From positions 124,001 to 188,000 of the forward strand of contig CAVYXF010000008.1 of assembly GCA_963772335.1 (NCBI GenBank): a DNA stretch of 64,000 nt. Direction: 5' to 3'. Positions 1-8,298 of this stretch are shown here, in pieces. The number at the start of each line of letters is the position of its first letter. Position 1 is the stretch's first letter. The notes beneath the pieces were generated by a model. The model ran no database searches. It saw only the letters and a program-made list of their open reading frames with translations, and had not been told where the DNA came from. This DNA is from CAVYXF01 sp963772335 (lineage in GTDB: Bacteria; Pseudomonadota; Alphaproteobacteria; Rhizobiales; Rhodomicrobiaceae). The translations under genes were made by a program, and so were the position numbers.

Positions 1-754
1 TTTCGGTGGCGGTCTTGCGCATGAGAATTTTGTCATTGTCGAGCAGCGCCGGTGCGGTCAGCTCGGAGATGGCGAGCTGCTTCTCCGGCGCCTTGATGCT
101 TTGCGGAAATTCCGTGGCCGGGACCAGATCGAAGGTCGGCCCTTTGAGCTTCCCTGCCCCGCCGGTCATACGCTCAAGCCCCGCCATGACGCCGTCCACC
201 CGGTCGGCATTGCGCGCCAGTGCATCCGAGAAGGTCTTGACGTTCTCCAGCGTCGCATGCAGCGGCTCAGAGCTGTCCTCAAGGATGTTCCGCAGCCGCG
301 CCAACGCATCTTGCGCCGCCGATGTGAGGCTCTGCCCGGCATCGGGCGCGGCGGTGAGAACTGGCGTTTGCCCATTCTGCGCAAAGAGCGGTGCTCCATC
401 CGCTGTGCCGCCGGCAAGGGTGATCACAGCAACGCCGGTCAGGCCCTGGAAATCAAGGCCGACTTTGGTGTCGGCCCGCAAGGGCGTCTTCGGATCGATG
501 GTGGCAATGGCCTCCAGCTGGCCCGGGTTGTCGGCCTTGAGATTGAGGTGCGCGACCTCGCCGACCCTGATGCCGTTGAAGAACACCTGCGAGCCAGGCA
601 GCAGTCCTGAGACCGAATTGCCGAAAATGATCCGTACGTCGCGGCGCTCGCCAAGGCTGCCGCCATTGTGCAGCCAATAGATGAAAGCGAAGATCGCAAA
701 GATCACCGCCAGCGTGAATGCCCCCATCAACGTATAGCGTGCCCGGATTTCCAT
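1..754 (-). CDS. mlaD: MlaD/MCE-family lipid-binding subunit of an Mla-type ABC transporter (3' part outside window)
   Basis: Periplasmic, membrane-anchored lipid-binding subunit of an Mla (phospholipid transport) ABC system. The protein starts MEIRARYTLMGAFTLAVIF, so one N-terminal membrane helix (about residues 8-28) is followed by the MCE domain (about 38-115, with VFFNGIRVGEV and a GLTGVAVITL segment) and a helical stretch. The C-terminus lies left of the window. The ATG overlaps the stop codon of the ATPase gene by one base (TGATG), so translation is probably coupled. Gene order permease-ATPase-MCE is that of mlaE-mlaF-mlaD. The family is secure; the transported lipid is inferred from the family. 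Confidence 0.9.
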   Translation of the reverse strand, partial: MEIRARYTLMGAFTLAVIFAIFAFIYWLHNGGSLGERRDVRIIFGNSVSGLLPGSQVFFNGIRVGEVAHLNLKADNPGQLEAIATIDPKTPLRADTKVGLDFQGLTGVAVITLAGGTADGAPLFAQNGQTPVLTAAPDAGQSLTSAAQDALARLRNILEDSSEPLHATLENVKTFSDALARNADRVDGVMAGLERMTGGAGKLKGPTFDLVPATEFPQSIKAPEKQLAISELTAPALLDNDKILMRKTATE

Positions 755-1554
755 CACCTGACCTCAACTGGCTCGAATGCGGAACGATGCGCCATGGCGC
801 TCGCCCGCTCCCCTCCGAAATAAGCCTTAACCCAGGGGTGCTCAGAGCCGAGCACCGTCTCGATCGGACCGGCAGCCACCACCTTGCCGTCAGCCAGCGC
901 CGCGACGCGGTCGCAGACCGCATAGAGGCTGTCCAGATCGTGAGTCACCATGAACACCGTGAGCCCCAGCGTCTGCTGCAGCGTGCGGATCAGCGCATCG
1001 AAATCGCTGGCGGAGATCGGGTCGAGGCCAGAGGTCGGCTCATCGAGAAACACGATCTCGGGATCGAGCGACAGGGCACGGGCAAGCGCCACGCGCTTGG
1101 TCATGCCGCCGGAAAGTTCAGACGGGAACTTGTCCGCATCGCGCGCCGCAATGCCGACCATCTCCAGCTTGGCGATCGCCATTTCGTCGAGCAGGCGGTC
1201 CGAAAGCTGCAGATATTCGCGCATCGGAAACTGCACGTTCTGCTTCACGGTCAGCGAGGAGAACAGCGCCCCCTGCTGAAACAGAATCCCCCAGCGGTGC
1301 TCGATTGTAGAGCGGCGCGTCTCGCTTACTCTGTCCAGATCGACGCCCAACACCTCTATGGTACCCTGTCGCTTCGGGATCAAACCGATGATGGTGCGCA
1401 GTAGCACGGATTTGCCGGCGCCGGACCCGCCGACCACGCCGAGTATTTCACCGCGCTGAACGTCAAGCGAGAGATGGTCGAGGATGATGCGGTCGCCGAA
1501 GCCGACCACGAGGCCCTGCACTTTAATGACGGTCTCCGCCGTTGGCTGGGTCAT
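754..1554 (-). CDS. mlaF: Mla-type ABC transporter ATP-binding protein
   Basis: Cytoplasmic ATPase (266 aa) that would power lipid movement between the membranes with the permease and MCE subunits on either side. Walker A GGSGAGKS is at residues 42-49, the ABC signature LSGGM at 147-151, and Walker B with the following switch (FLDEPTSGLD) at about 169-178. The methionine after LSGG and the GL(I/V)PKRQG-type region fit MlaF/Ttg2A proteins. It starts 3 bp after the permease stop and overlaps mlaD by one base, so the three form one transcription unit. Nothing unusual is seen. Confidence 0.95.
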   Translation of the reverse strand: MTQPTAETVIKVQGLVVGFGDRIILDHLSLDVQRGEILGVVGGSGAGKSVLLRTIIGLIPKRQGTIEVLGVDLDRVSETRRSTIEHRWGILFQQGALFSSLTVKQNVQFPMREYLQLSDRLLDEMAIAKLEMVGIAARDADKFPSELSGGMTKRVALARALSLDPEIVFLDEPTSGLDPISASDFDALIRTLQQTLGLTVFMVTHDLDSLYAVCDRVAALADGKVVAAGPIETVLGSEHPWVKAYFGGERASAMAHRSAFEPVEVR

Positions 1555-1557
1555 CGG

Positions 1558-2685
1558 TCACATCCCGATCGAGGCAAAGAAGATGGCGAAGAGGCCGTCG
1601 AGGATAATCACCAGGAAGATCGACTTCACCACCGATTTGGTGGTCTGAAGACCGAGCGATTCTGCGCTCCCCTTCACCCGCAGGCCTTCCGAGCAGGCAA
1701 CAATGCCGATCGCCAGCGCCATGAACGGCGCCTTTATCATGCCCACCTTGAAATGCGTGATCGAAATCGCTTCGCGCAGTCGCTCGATAAAGATTTCAGG
1801 GCTCATGCCACCATATCCCCAGGCGACCAGCCCACCGCCATAGAGCGCAGCTATCGAGCCGAGAAAGGTGAGGATCGGCAGGGCAATGACGAGAGCCAGC
1901 ACGCGCGGCAGGATCAGTACCTCGACCGGGTCGTGCCCCATGGTGCGCAGCGCATCGATCTCCTCACGCATCTGCATCGAGCCGAGCTCGGCCGTGTAGG
2001 ACGAGCCGGACCGGCCGGCCACCATGATGGCGACGATGAGCACCCCGATCTCGCGCAGGACAAGGATGCCGACCATGTCGACGACATAGGTCTCGGCGCC
2101 AAACTTGCGGAAGTGAAAGATGCCCTGTTGAGCGATGATGCCGCCGATAAGGAAGGTGATCAGCAGGATGATCGGCACGGCCTGCCAGGCCACGCGGTCG
2201 AGATGATGCACCGCCGAAGTGAAACGGAAGTGCGAGGGACGGGCGGCAACCCGGAAGACCGTCGTTGAGAGAGCGCCGAGCATGTGCAGGAACGGAATGA
2301 CATCATGTCCGGTCTCGATCACGCTGCGCCCGAGGCCGTTCAGCATGCGCAGCACTGGATTGGCGCGGGCCGGCGCAGGAGGCGTGTGCAGATTGGCGTG
2401 CTGCACTTCGTCGATCAGCCCGCTATAACGCTCGGGCAGGCCGATCACGCGGATGTCGTCGCCGCGTGCGCGCCGCTCGCGCACCAGCCGCTCGATGAGC
2501 CAAGCGCCGAAAGTGTCGAGCGCTTCCAGCGCTCGCAGATCGATCGAGCCGGCACCGCGCGCGCCAGCCACGCCGTCGATCAGCCGCTCCAGTTGGCCTG
2601 CATAGGAAGCGGTCCACGATCCACCGGCGGTAAGTTCCAGCCGCCCGTTGGTCGTCGCGCTCGTCAACAGAGGTGCGCCGTTCAA
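1558..2685 (-). CDS. mlaE: Mla-type ABC transporter permease with N-terminal STAS domain
   Basis: Inner-membrane permease (375 aa). Residues about 15-95 form a STAS-like domain (in many species a separate protein, MlaB), and about 150-375 the MlaE permease with five or so hydrophobic segments and the conserved GRSGSSYTAELGSM and MREEIDALRTMG loop. The start appears to be TTG: an AGAGGAG ribosome site lies 7 bases upstream and no ATG fits as well. The fusion puts a regulatory STAS domain on the permease, as is common in alphaproteobacteria. It lies 40 bp downstream of the universal stress gene and may be co-transcribed with it. Confidence 0.93.
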   Translation of the reverse strand: MNGAPLLTSATTNGRLELTAGGSWTASYAGQLERLIDGVAGARGAGSIDLRALEALDTFGAWLIERLVRERRARGDDIRVIGLPERYSGLIDEVQHANLHTPPAPARANPVLRMLNGLGRSVIETGHDVIPFLHMLGALSTTVFRVAARPSHFRFTSAVHHLDRVAWQAVPIILLITFLIGGIIAQQGIFHFRKFGAETYVVDMVGILVLREIGVLIVAIMVAGRSGSSYTAELGSMQMREEIDALRTMGHDPVEVLILPRVLALVIALPILTFLGSIAALYGGGLVAWGYGGMSPEIFIERLREAISITHFKVGMIKAPFMALAIGIVACSEGLRVKGSAESLGLQTTKSVVKSIFLVIILDGLFAIFFASIGM

Positions 2686-2725
2686 TTCCCGTCTCCTCTT
2701 GTCCGCCCCGCTGCGCGCTTCCCTG

Positions 2726-3163
2726 TTAGCGGCAGATCAGAACCGGGACGGTGCTCTTGCTTACAACCTCGTTCGCCTCGCTGCCGAGCAGCAGGCGGGC
2801 AAATCCGCTCCTGCCATGCGAGGCCATCACGATGAGGTCGACACCGCGTTCAGTGGCGGCGTCGATGATGCCCTGCGCCGGCAGGTGATCCTTGATATGC
2901 AGCGTGTCGAATTCGACGCCGGCGGTCTTCGCCGCCATCGCCGCCTCGGCGAGGATCGTCTGCGCGGTATCGGCTGCCATCCGCTCGTAATTCTCCGGCG
3001 GCAGCGACAGCGTGATTTCGCCGATCGCCACCGACGTCCACGATATCGTGACATGCACGATCAGCACGCGTGCGCCAAGCGCCTTCGCCAAAGCCAGCCC
3101 CTGATCGAGAGCCTTCCTCGCGAGCTCCGATCCGTCAGTGGCAATCAGGAGATGTTTGTACAT
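2726..3163 (-). CDS. Universal stress protein, UspA family
   Basis: A single-domain Usp protein of 145 aa, the usual length. It begins MYKHLLIATDGSELA, the first strand and acidic residue of the Usp nucleotide-binding fold, and ends with the GRSGFARLLLGS loop and a VPVLICR strand, which is the ATP-binding signature G-x2-G-xn-G-S. Usp proteins act in the cytoplasm and help cells survive stress; the exact role of this one cannot be read. It is first in a minus-strand run that continues into mlaEFD 40 bp later. Confidence 0.9.
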   Translation of the reverse strand: MYKHLLIATDGSELARKALDQGLALAKALGARVLIVHVTISWTSVAIGEITLSLPPENYERMAADTAQTILAEAAMAAKTAGVEFDTLHIKDHLPAQGIIDAATERGVDLIVMASHGRSGFARLLLGSEANEVVSKSTVPVLICR

Positions 3164-3838
3164 GATCTACGTCCGCATGCAGTGACGGAACAGTCCGATT
3201 TGATGCTGCGCCGGAAGAGCTGGCGAAACGCTGCGCTTCCCGTGGAATAGCTGGGCGTTTGATCTCGGTCAATCGCCGCGCGCAAATGGGGGGCTAAGCT
3301 TGCCCCGCGAGGTTCTGCGAATGAGAGAAGACTACAGGTCGCGCCACAGGCGAGCGGCAAGACCGTAAAAGCCCAGCGCAATGATGACGGCGTATCTGTG
3401 CTGCACCGAATTGTCGCGGCCTCATGCAACCGTGGAGGCCGAAAGGCGGGCAACTGGACTTGCGGATCCCAAGGCGAAGCATGCGCTCTGCACTCAAGCA
3501 ATTTGGAGCCCGAAGTCGCGGCAGTAGCTGCTCTTGGTAACCGTTGGGCTGTTCTTCTTACGGTGCCGGAATGTCCAAGCAGTTTGTGAAAGGACCGAAA
3601 AGAAGAACTGCGCCGGACTGTCTGGCGCCGTGGCATACCATACGCCTAATGCATTATATTGACTACGAATTTGGCGCCGGCGCCGCGATATCCATCTGTA
3701 CAGCAGGCAATAATTCTGCATAATTTGTTAGCGACAAGTGCAAACTTGGTTTTCAACTCCACGCCTCGGCGATCCAACCGCAGCCTCTGTTCCGATTGCA
3801 CAGATACGTGAAGTTCCGGTGAGTTATATGAGGTCAAA
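3164..3838. other. 675-bp region with no convincing gene
   Basis: Upstream of the universal stress gene (minus) and of a small plus-strand gene. The open frames here are Arg/Ser/Cys-rich with no recognisable domain or good ribosome site, and the right part (about 3640-3830) is visibly more AT-rich than its surroundings. It presumably holds promoters for both flanking genes. I see no tRNA, repeat or terminator. Confidence 0.5.
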
Positions 3839-4144
3839 ATGAAACCTCCGCGCAATCCGCAAGGCCAGCTTTCCAGAAACATTCCAAAACTGATCCAGCA
3901 TCTTCGCGACCTCTATGCTAGCATGGTTCTGGATCCCGCCCTCGTCGACTCTGCCGAACATATTCAGCATGCGGTCCAAGAACTCGAACACGCTCAACGG
4001 ATGGCTTGGGAAGTGGCGAACGAGGAGAGTGCTGGCACGCCTGTGCCGACGCGGCGACAGCAGGTGAAAATTCCCCACGAGCTCAGCGAAGACCTCGCGG
4101 AATGGCTGCGGAAGGCCCAAGCCGCTTCTCAGCTGAAGCAGTAG
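3839..4144 (+). CDS. Hypothetical small helical protein
   Basis: Not recognised. The 101-aa product is hydrophilic and mostly helical in character, without signal peptide or membrane segment, and contains stretches such as LIQHLRDLYASMVLDP and LSEDLAEWLRKAQAASQ. A GAGGTCAAAATG context gives a plausible ribosome site. A 134-codon frame on the opposite strand covers the same bases, but its composition (clusters of His, Cys and Arg) looks like a shadow. The gene stands alone before the DUF1194 gene. That it is a gene is moderately supported; the function is unknown. Confidence 0.55.
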   Translation: MKPPRNPQGQLSRNIPKLIQHLRDLYASMVLDPALVDSAEHIQHAVQELEHAQRMAWEVANEESAGTPVPTRRQQVKIPHELSEDLAEWLRKAQAASQLKQ

Positions 4145-4325
4145 CCCGGAGCTCTCACGACATTGTGAACAGGGTTTCGGCTGATTGCCCGCGCTGCAGC
4201 AGTCGCCGAACTTCACAACGACATGCATTTGCGGTCTCCGGATTGTGAACCCCCGCAGCGCGGCGATATTTGACAGCTTCCACCTCTCCCCCGCACCATA
4301 AGCCTCTCAGTTGCGGGATAGTTTG

Positions 4326-5084
4326 ATGCGGGTTCTGTGGGCTTTCCTTTCCGGTGCGGCACTCGCTCTGTGTGCTGCGACGCCGGCACGAGCGCAGCAG
4401 GTCGATCTCGAACTGGTGTTTCTCGCCGACTCCTCCGGGTCGATTGATGCGGGCGAAACCGCCTTCCAGCGCGGCGGCCATGCAACGGCGCTCACCCATC
4501 CCGATGTGCTCGGCGCTATCCGCAAGGGCGTATTCGGCCGCATCGCCGTGACCTATGTCGAATGGGGCAATGCCGCAAATCAGGACATCGTCGTGCCCTG
4601 GACGATCATCGATGGCCAGGCAAGCGCCAAGGCATTTGCCGCCGCACTCCTCTCCGCGCCCCGGCGTGCCTATGGCTATAACGCGATCGGCAGCGCCTTG
4701 GAGAAGGGCCGGCAACTGATCGCGGGCAATGCCCTCGACGGTATGCGCAAAGTTATGGACCTTTCTGGCGACAGCGCCAACAGCTGGGATGGCATTTCCA
4801 TCGAGACAGCGCGGGCCGCTGCCGTCGCCGACGGTATTGTCATCAACGGCCTGCCGATCCTCTGCCATGAGGCCGATTGTGGCGGGCGGCCGGTTACCTA
4901 CGATCTGGAAAAGGCATTCGAGGACAAAATTATCGGCGGGCCCGGAGCCTTCGTGGTAACGGCCGAGGACCGAGACGCTTTCGAATTCGCCGTCCGGCGC
5001 AAGTTGATCCTGGAAATTTCCGGGCTGACGCCCGCGCCTTCCGAGCCCCGCCATCGCCTCGCGAGGACCGAGCGGCCGGGATAA
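4326..5084 (+). CDS. DUF1194 domain protein, secreted, von Willebrand A-like
   Basis: A 252-aa exported protein. From ATG 4326 there is a signal peptide (MRVLWAFLSGAALALCA, cleavage after ARA), then a DUF1194 domain. The strand VFLADSSGSIDAGE holds a D-x-S-x-S motif like the metal site of VWA domains. DUF1194 proteins are common in Rhizobiales and have no established function. A TTG five codons upstream (4311) is possible, but the ATG sits better next to the signal peptide. The gene ends inside the first copy of a tandem repeat: its TAA is part of the GATAATAG that opens the repeat unit, which suggests the repeat altered the original C-terminus. Confidence 0.85.
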   Translation: MRVLWAFLSGAALALCAATPARAQQVDLELVFLADSSGSIDAGETAFQRGGHATALTHPDVLGAIRKGVFGRIAVTYVEWGNAANQDIVVPWTIIDGQASAKAFAAALLSAPRRAYGYNAIGSALEKGRQLIAGNALDGMRKVMDLSGDSANSWDGISIETARAAAVADGIVINGLPILCHEADCGGRPVTYDLEKAFEDKIIGGPGAFVVTAEDRDAFEFAVRRKLILEISGLTPAPSEPRHRLARTERPG

Positions 5085-5412
5085 TAGATGGTAGCCCGGG
5101 TAGAGCGAAGCGTACCCGGGAAGAACCGATAGACGGGCTATGTTGCCCCGGATTTCGCTTCGCTGCATCCGGGCTACGGCTTTCGCGAGGGATAATAGAC
5201 GGTAGCCCGGGTGGAGCGAAGCGTAACCCGGGAAGGATCGATGGACGGGCTATGTTGCCCGGATTTCGCTTCGCTGCATCCGGGCTACGGCTTTCGCGAG
5301 GGATAATAGATGGTAGCCCGGGTGGAGCGAAGCGTAACGCGGGAAGGATCGATGGACGGGCTATGTTGCCCGGATTTCGCTTCGCTGCATCCGGGCTACA
5401 TCTTTCGCGAGC
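5080..5412. repeat. Three tandem copies of a 111-bp palindromic (REP-like) element
   Basis: Units begin at 5080, 5191 and 5302 with GATAATAG. Each holds an arm GTAGCCCGGGTGGAGCGAAG and, about 45 bases later, its near-complement CGCTTCGCTGCATCCGGG, so every unit can fold into a long hairpin. Copies 2 and 3 are almost identical; copy 1 differs at a few bases. The array lies between convergent genes (DUF1194 and enoyl-CoA hydratase) and may also work as a terminator for both. No unique spacers, so it is not a CRISPR. Confidence 0.92.
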
Positions 5413-5429
5413 ATGATAACGGAGGCTAA

Positions 5430-6182
5430 TTAGCCCCGCCTCTGCATGAAGGCCTGGAATGCCTGGCGCGCTTCGCCCGAGACGAGGCGTTCGGCGAACA
5501 GGCGGCTCTCCTCCTCGACGCGCGCCCAGATGCGGGCCGGATCGCCGCGCACCAGCCGGCGCGAGAGGCGCAGCGCTTCCTGCGGCTTGGCGGCGAGCTT
5601 GCCGGCGGCGCTGAGCGCGTAGGATTCGAGGCTCTCGCGCGGCACCACGGCATTGAGCAGCCCTGCAGCGCAGGCGGCCTCCGCCGTCAGCGGTTCCCCG
5701 GCGACGAGGAAGGCGAAGGCGCGCAGATAGCCCATCCGCTCCGGCGCAACGAGGCTGGAGCCCGCCTCGGGCACGAGGCCCAGATCGGTGAACGGCGCCA
5801 TCAGCACCGCCTCCGGCGAGGCATAGGCCAGGTCGCAATGCAACAGCAACGTCGCACCGACCCCAACTGCAAGACCATCGGCGGCCGCAATAATGGGCTT
5901 CTCCGAGAAGACCAGCGCGCGCAGAAACCGCATCAGCGGAGAGAGCCCTTCACCGCCGCGCTGGCCAGCCTCAAGGAAGTCGGCGATGTCATTGCCGGCG
6001 GTGAAGACGCCGGGCTGGCCGAGGATGACCCGCACCCGCACATCGGCGGACCGGTCGCTTTCCTCGAGCGCGGTATGCATCGCCTCATACATGGCAACGC
6101 TGAGAGCGTTCTTCTTCTCCGGACGCGCGATGCGAATGGTCTGGATGCCGCCTTCGACGGCCGTTTGGATGAACTCACTCAT
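5430..6182 (-). CDS. Enoyl-CoA hydratase/isomerase (crotonase) family protein
   Basis: A 250-aa crotonase-fold enzyme, probably acting on enoyl-CoA esters in beta-oxidation. Visible are the N-terminal IRIARPEKKNALSVAMYEAM, the oxyanion-hole segment FTAGNDIADF, and the second segment GVGATLLLHCDLAYASPEAV followed by GLVPEAGSS, where the glutamate of PEAGSS is the usual acid position. The aspartate of GND replaces the more common A/L-D-L pattern, which is typical of the fadB1x/PaaG-like members. It begins 11 bp after the acyl-CoA dehydrogenase gene, so the two form an operon. The substrate is not predictable. Confidence 0.9.
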   Translation of the reverse strand: MSEFIQTAVEGGIQTIRIARPEKKNALSVAMYEAMHTALEESDRSADVRVRVILGQPGVFTAGNDIADFLEAGQRGGEGLSPLMRFLRALVFSEKPIIAAADGLAVGVGATLLLHCDLAYASPEAVLMAPFTDLGLVPEAGSSLVAPERMGYLRAFAFLVAGEPLTAEAACAAGLLNAVVPRESLESYALSAAGKLAAKPQEALRLSRRLVRGDPARIWARVEEESRLFAERLVSGEARQAFQAFMQRRG

Positions 6183-6193
6183 GCGTTTCCCAA

Positions 6194-7975
6194 TCAGCCA
6201 AGAATGGCAGCGACGCGGTCGCCCAGGACGGTTTCATGCATCTCCGTCACCGCGGGCTTGAGGCCGGCGGTCAGCGGCACTTGCGTCTCGGCGAAATGGC
6301 GGGCGAGCGCGATCGGCGTCTCGCCGGCGCCGTTGGCGTCGCGCGTGGCTGCGAGCGCACCTCGGGCGAGGAACACCCCGCCGGCAGCGAGGCCGAACAG
6401 CCGAGCATAGGGGGTGGCCCCGGCAAGAGCGGCGTTGCGGTTTTCGGCGATTTGGCCGAGAAGCCAGCGGCTGGTCTCCTCGAGCGCGGCGACCCCGCCC
6501 TCCAGGCTTTCGCCCATAGCCCCGAAGGCCGGCTCGTTCGAGGCCTTCACCTCGGCAACGGTTTCCTTCAGTCCGCTGATGAAGGTGCGCACCGTCTCGC
6601 CATTGTTCATCGTCAGCTTGCGGCCGACCAGGTCGACTGCCTGAATGCCGTTGGTGCCCTCATAGATCGGGGCGATGCGCGCATCGCGGTAATGCTGCGC
6701 GGCGCCGGTCTCCTCGATGAAACCCATGCCGCCATGCACCTGAATGCCCTCGGAGGCGACCTCGACACCGACATCGGAGCCGAACGCCTTCGACACGGGG
6801 GTGAGGAGCGCTGCTTCCGCATCGGCGCGGGCGCGGGTCTGAGCATCGCGCGCGTGGCGTGCCCGGTCGATGGCGACGGCATTGACATAGCAGATCGCGC
6901 GCGCCGCGGCGGTCTTGGCCTTCATCGAGAGCAGCATCCGGACGACATCGGGATGGCTGATGATCGGCGTCATCTCCGTCTCCGGCGTGCCCGAGACGCT
7001 TCCCTGCTTACGGTCCCTGGCGTAGCCAAGCGCGTGCTGGAAGGCATGCTCGGCGATGCCGACGCCCTGAATGCCGACACCGAGGCGCGCCTGGTTCATC
7101 ATCAGGAACATATAGTGCAGGCCGTGATGGGGCTCGCCGACCAGCCAGCCGATCGCCCCCCCGCCGTCGCCATAATTGAGAACGCAGGTCGGGCTGCCAT
7201 GAATGCCGAGTTTGTGCTCCAGCTTGGCAGCGTAGACGTCGTTGCGGGCGCCGAGCGATCCATCCTCGTTCACCAGGAATTTGGGGATCAGGAACATGGA
7301 AATGCCCTTGGTGCCGGGCGGCGCGTCGGGCAGGCGGGCGAGCACGATGTGAATGATGTTGTCGGTCAGCGGGTGGTCGCCGAAGGTGATGAAGATCTTG
7401 GTGCCTTTGATCCGGTAGGAGCCGTCGCCTTGCGGGGTGGCGCGCGTCTTCAGAAAGCGCAGGTCGGAGCCGGCATGCGGCTCGGTCAACTGCATCGAGC
7501 CGGTCCACTCGCCGCTGACGAGCCGCGGCAGATATTTCTGCTGCAAGGCCTCCGAACCGTACTTATAGAGCGCCTCGATCCCGGCCTGGGTCAGCATCGG
7601 GTTGAGTCCGAAAGCCATATTGGCGCCGCTCCATAGCTCACCGCAGGCCATGGAGACAGCGACCGGCAATTCCTGGCCGCCATAAGGCTTCGGGCAGGGC
7701 AGGGCGTTCCAACCCGCCTCACAGAAGGCGCGATAGGCGGCCTTCCAGCTCTGCGGCATCACCACCCTCCCGTCCTCCAGACGCGCCGGGTGCTCATCGC
7801 CATCGCGGTTGATCGTGGCAAGCTGCTCTGAGGCAAAGCGGCCCGCCTCCTCCAGAATCGCTTCGACCGTGGCCATGTCGAGATCCTCGAAAAGCCCGGC
7901 CTCGACGAGAGGCGCAAAGCCGGCGATCCGGTTGAGGGTGAAAAGCATTTCCGAGACAGGGGCTTTGTAAGCCAT
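6194..7975 (-). CDS. Acyl-CoA dehydrogenase with C-terminal extension
   Basis: A 593-aa FAD enzyme that introduces the alpha-beta double bond in acyl-CoA. ATG 7975 is chosen because a strong GGGAGGAAAA site precedes it; the open frame continues 63 codons upstream, but that part overlaps non-coding sequence. The flavin/substrate segment MQLTEPHAGSDL and the ITFGDHPL, VHGGMGFIEETG and YEGTNGIQAVDL motifs mark the family. About 100 extra C-terminal residues match the extra domain of the 590-600 aa FadE-like group. It is co-transcribed with the enoyl-CoA hydratase, giving the first two steps of a beta-oxidation-type route. Electrons would go to ETF, encoded at 30.9-32.6 kb. Confidence 0.93.
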   Translation of the reverse strand: MAYKAPVSEMLFTLNRIAGFAPLVEAGLFEDLDMATVEAILEEAGRFASEQLATINRDGDEHPARLEDGRVVMPQSWKAAYRAFCEAGWNALPCPKPYGGQELPVAVSMACGELWSGANMAFGLNPMLTQAGIEALYKYGSEALQQKYLPRLVSGEWTGSMQLTEPHAGSDLRFLKTRATPQGDGSYRIKGTKIFITFGDHPLTDNIIHIVLARLPDAPPGTKGISMFLIPKFLVNEDGSLGARNDVYAAKLEHKLGIHGSPTCVLNYGDGGGAIGWLVGEPHHGLHYMFLMMNQARLGVGIQGVGIAEHAFQHALGYARDRKQGSVSGTPETEMTPIISHPDVVRMLLSMKAKTAAARAICYVNAVAIDRARHARDAQTRARADAEAALLTPVSKAFGSDVGVEVASEGIQVHGGMGFIEETGAAQHYRDARIAPIYEGTNGIQAVDLVGRKLTMNNGETVRTFISGLKETVAEVKASNEPAFGAMGESLEGGVAALEETSRWLLGQIAENRNAALAGATPYARLFGLAAGGVFLARGALAATRDANGAGETPIALARHFAETQVPLTAGLKPAVTEMHETVLGDRVAAILG

Positions 7976-8298
7976 TTTTCCTCCCAGGCAGACCGAAACA
8001 ACCACTCCCGGGGTTGGCGCGGTGCCGCACGTGATGGCAGTGCCTTCTGTTGTAACCTTCGCGGCGCTCAGGTTCAATGCGGCGAGAGGGGAAGTGGCCT
8101 GGCCCCGGGCGCCGAGCAGGCACCCCGGCTTAGCATTTAACAACAGACTGAAAAGCCGGTGCACGTTGCAGCAGTCCTATTCCGCTTGCGGCAACTATTT
8201 TCGATTACGGTCGCGACGTGCAAGGGCCTTCCCGAGACGGGTCGGTGCAGCCAGAGATCTACCGCGCTTTCGTCACCACGCCAACAGAGCTGACAAAA
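7976..8298. other. Divergent intergenic region, acyl-CoA dehydrogenase / chemoreceptor
   Basis: The 323 bp separate two divergent genes and must contain both promoters. Open frames run into it from both sides (to 8164 on minus, from 8218 on plus), but neither extension has a ribosome site or typical protein sequence. I see no clear hexamers, operator or repeat. Confidence 0.45.

Noticed and set aside
3824..4228. Minus-strand 134-codon frame over the small hypothetical gene
   Set aside because: Clusters of Cys, His and Arg and no ribosome site; the plus-strand gene has the better start and composition.
5080..5412. Direct repeats that might be a CRISPR array
   Set aside because: The units are 111 bp, contiguous and almost identical over their whole length, with no unique spacers; they are palindromic REP-like elements.
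6236..7636. Plus-strand 466-codon frame opposite the acyl-CoA dehydrogenase gene
   Set aside because: Antisense shadow; composition is not protein-like.
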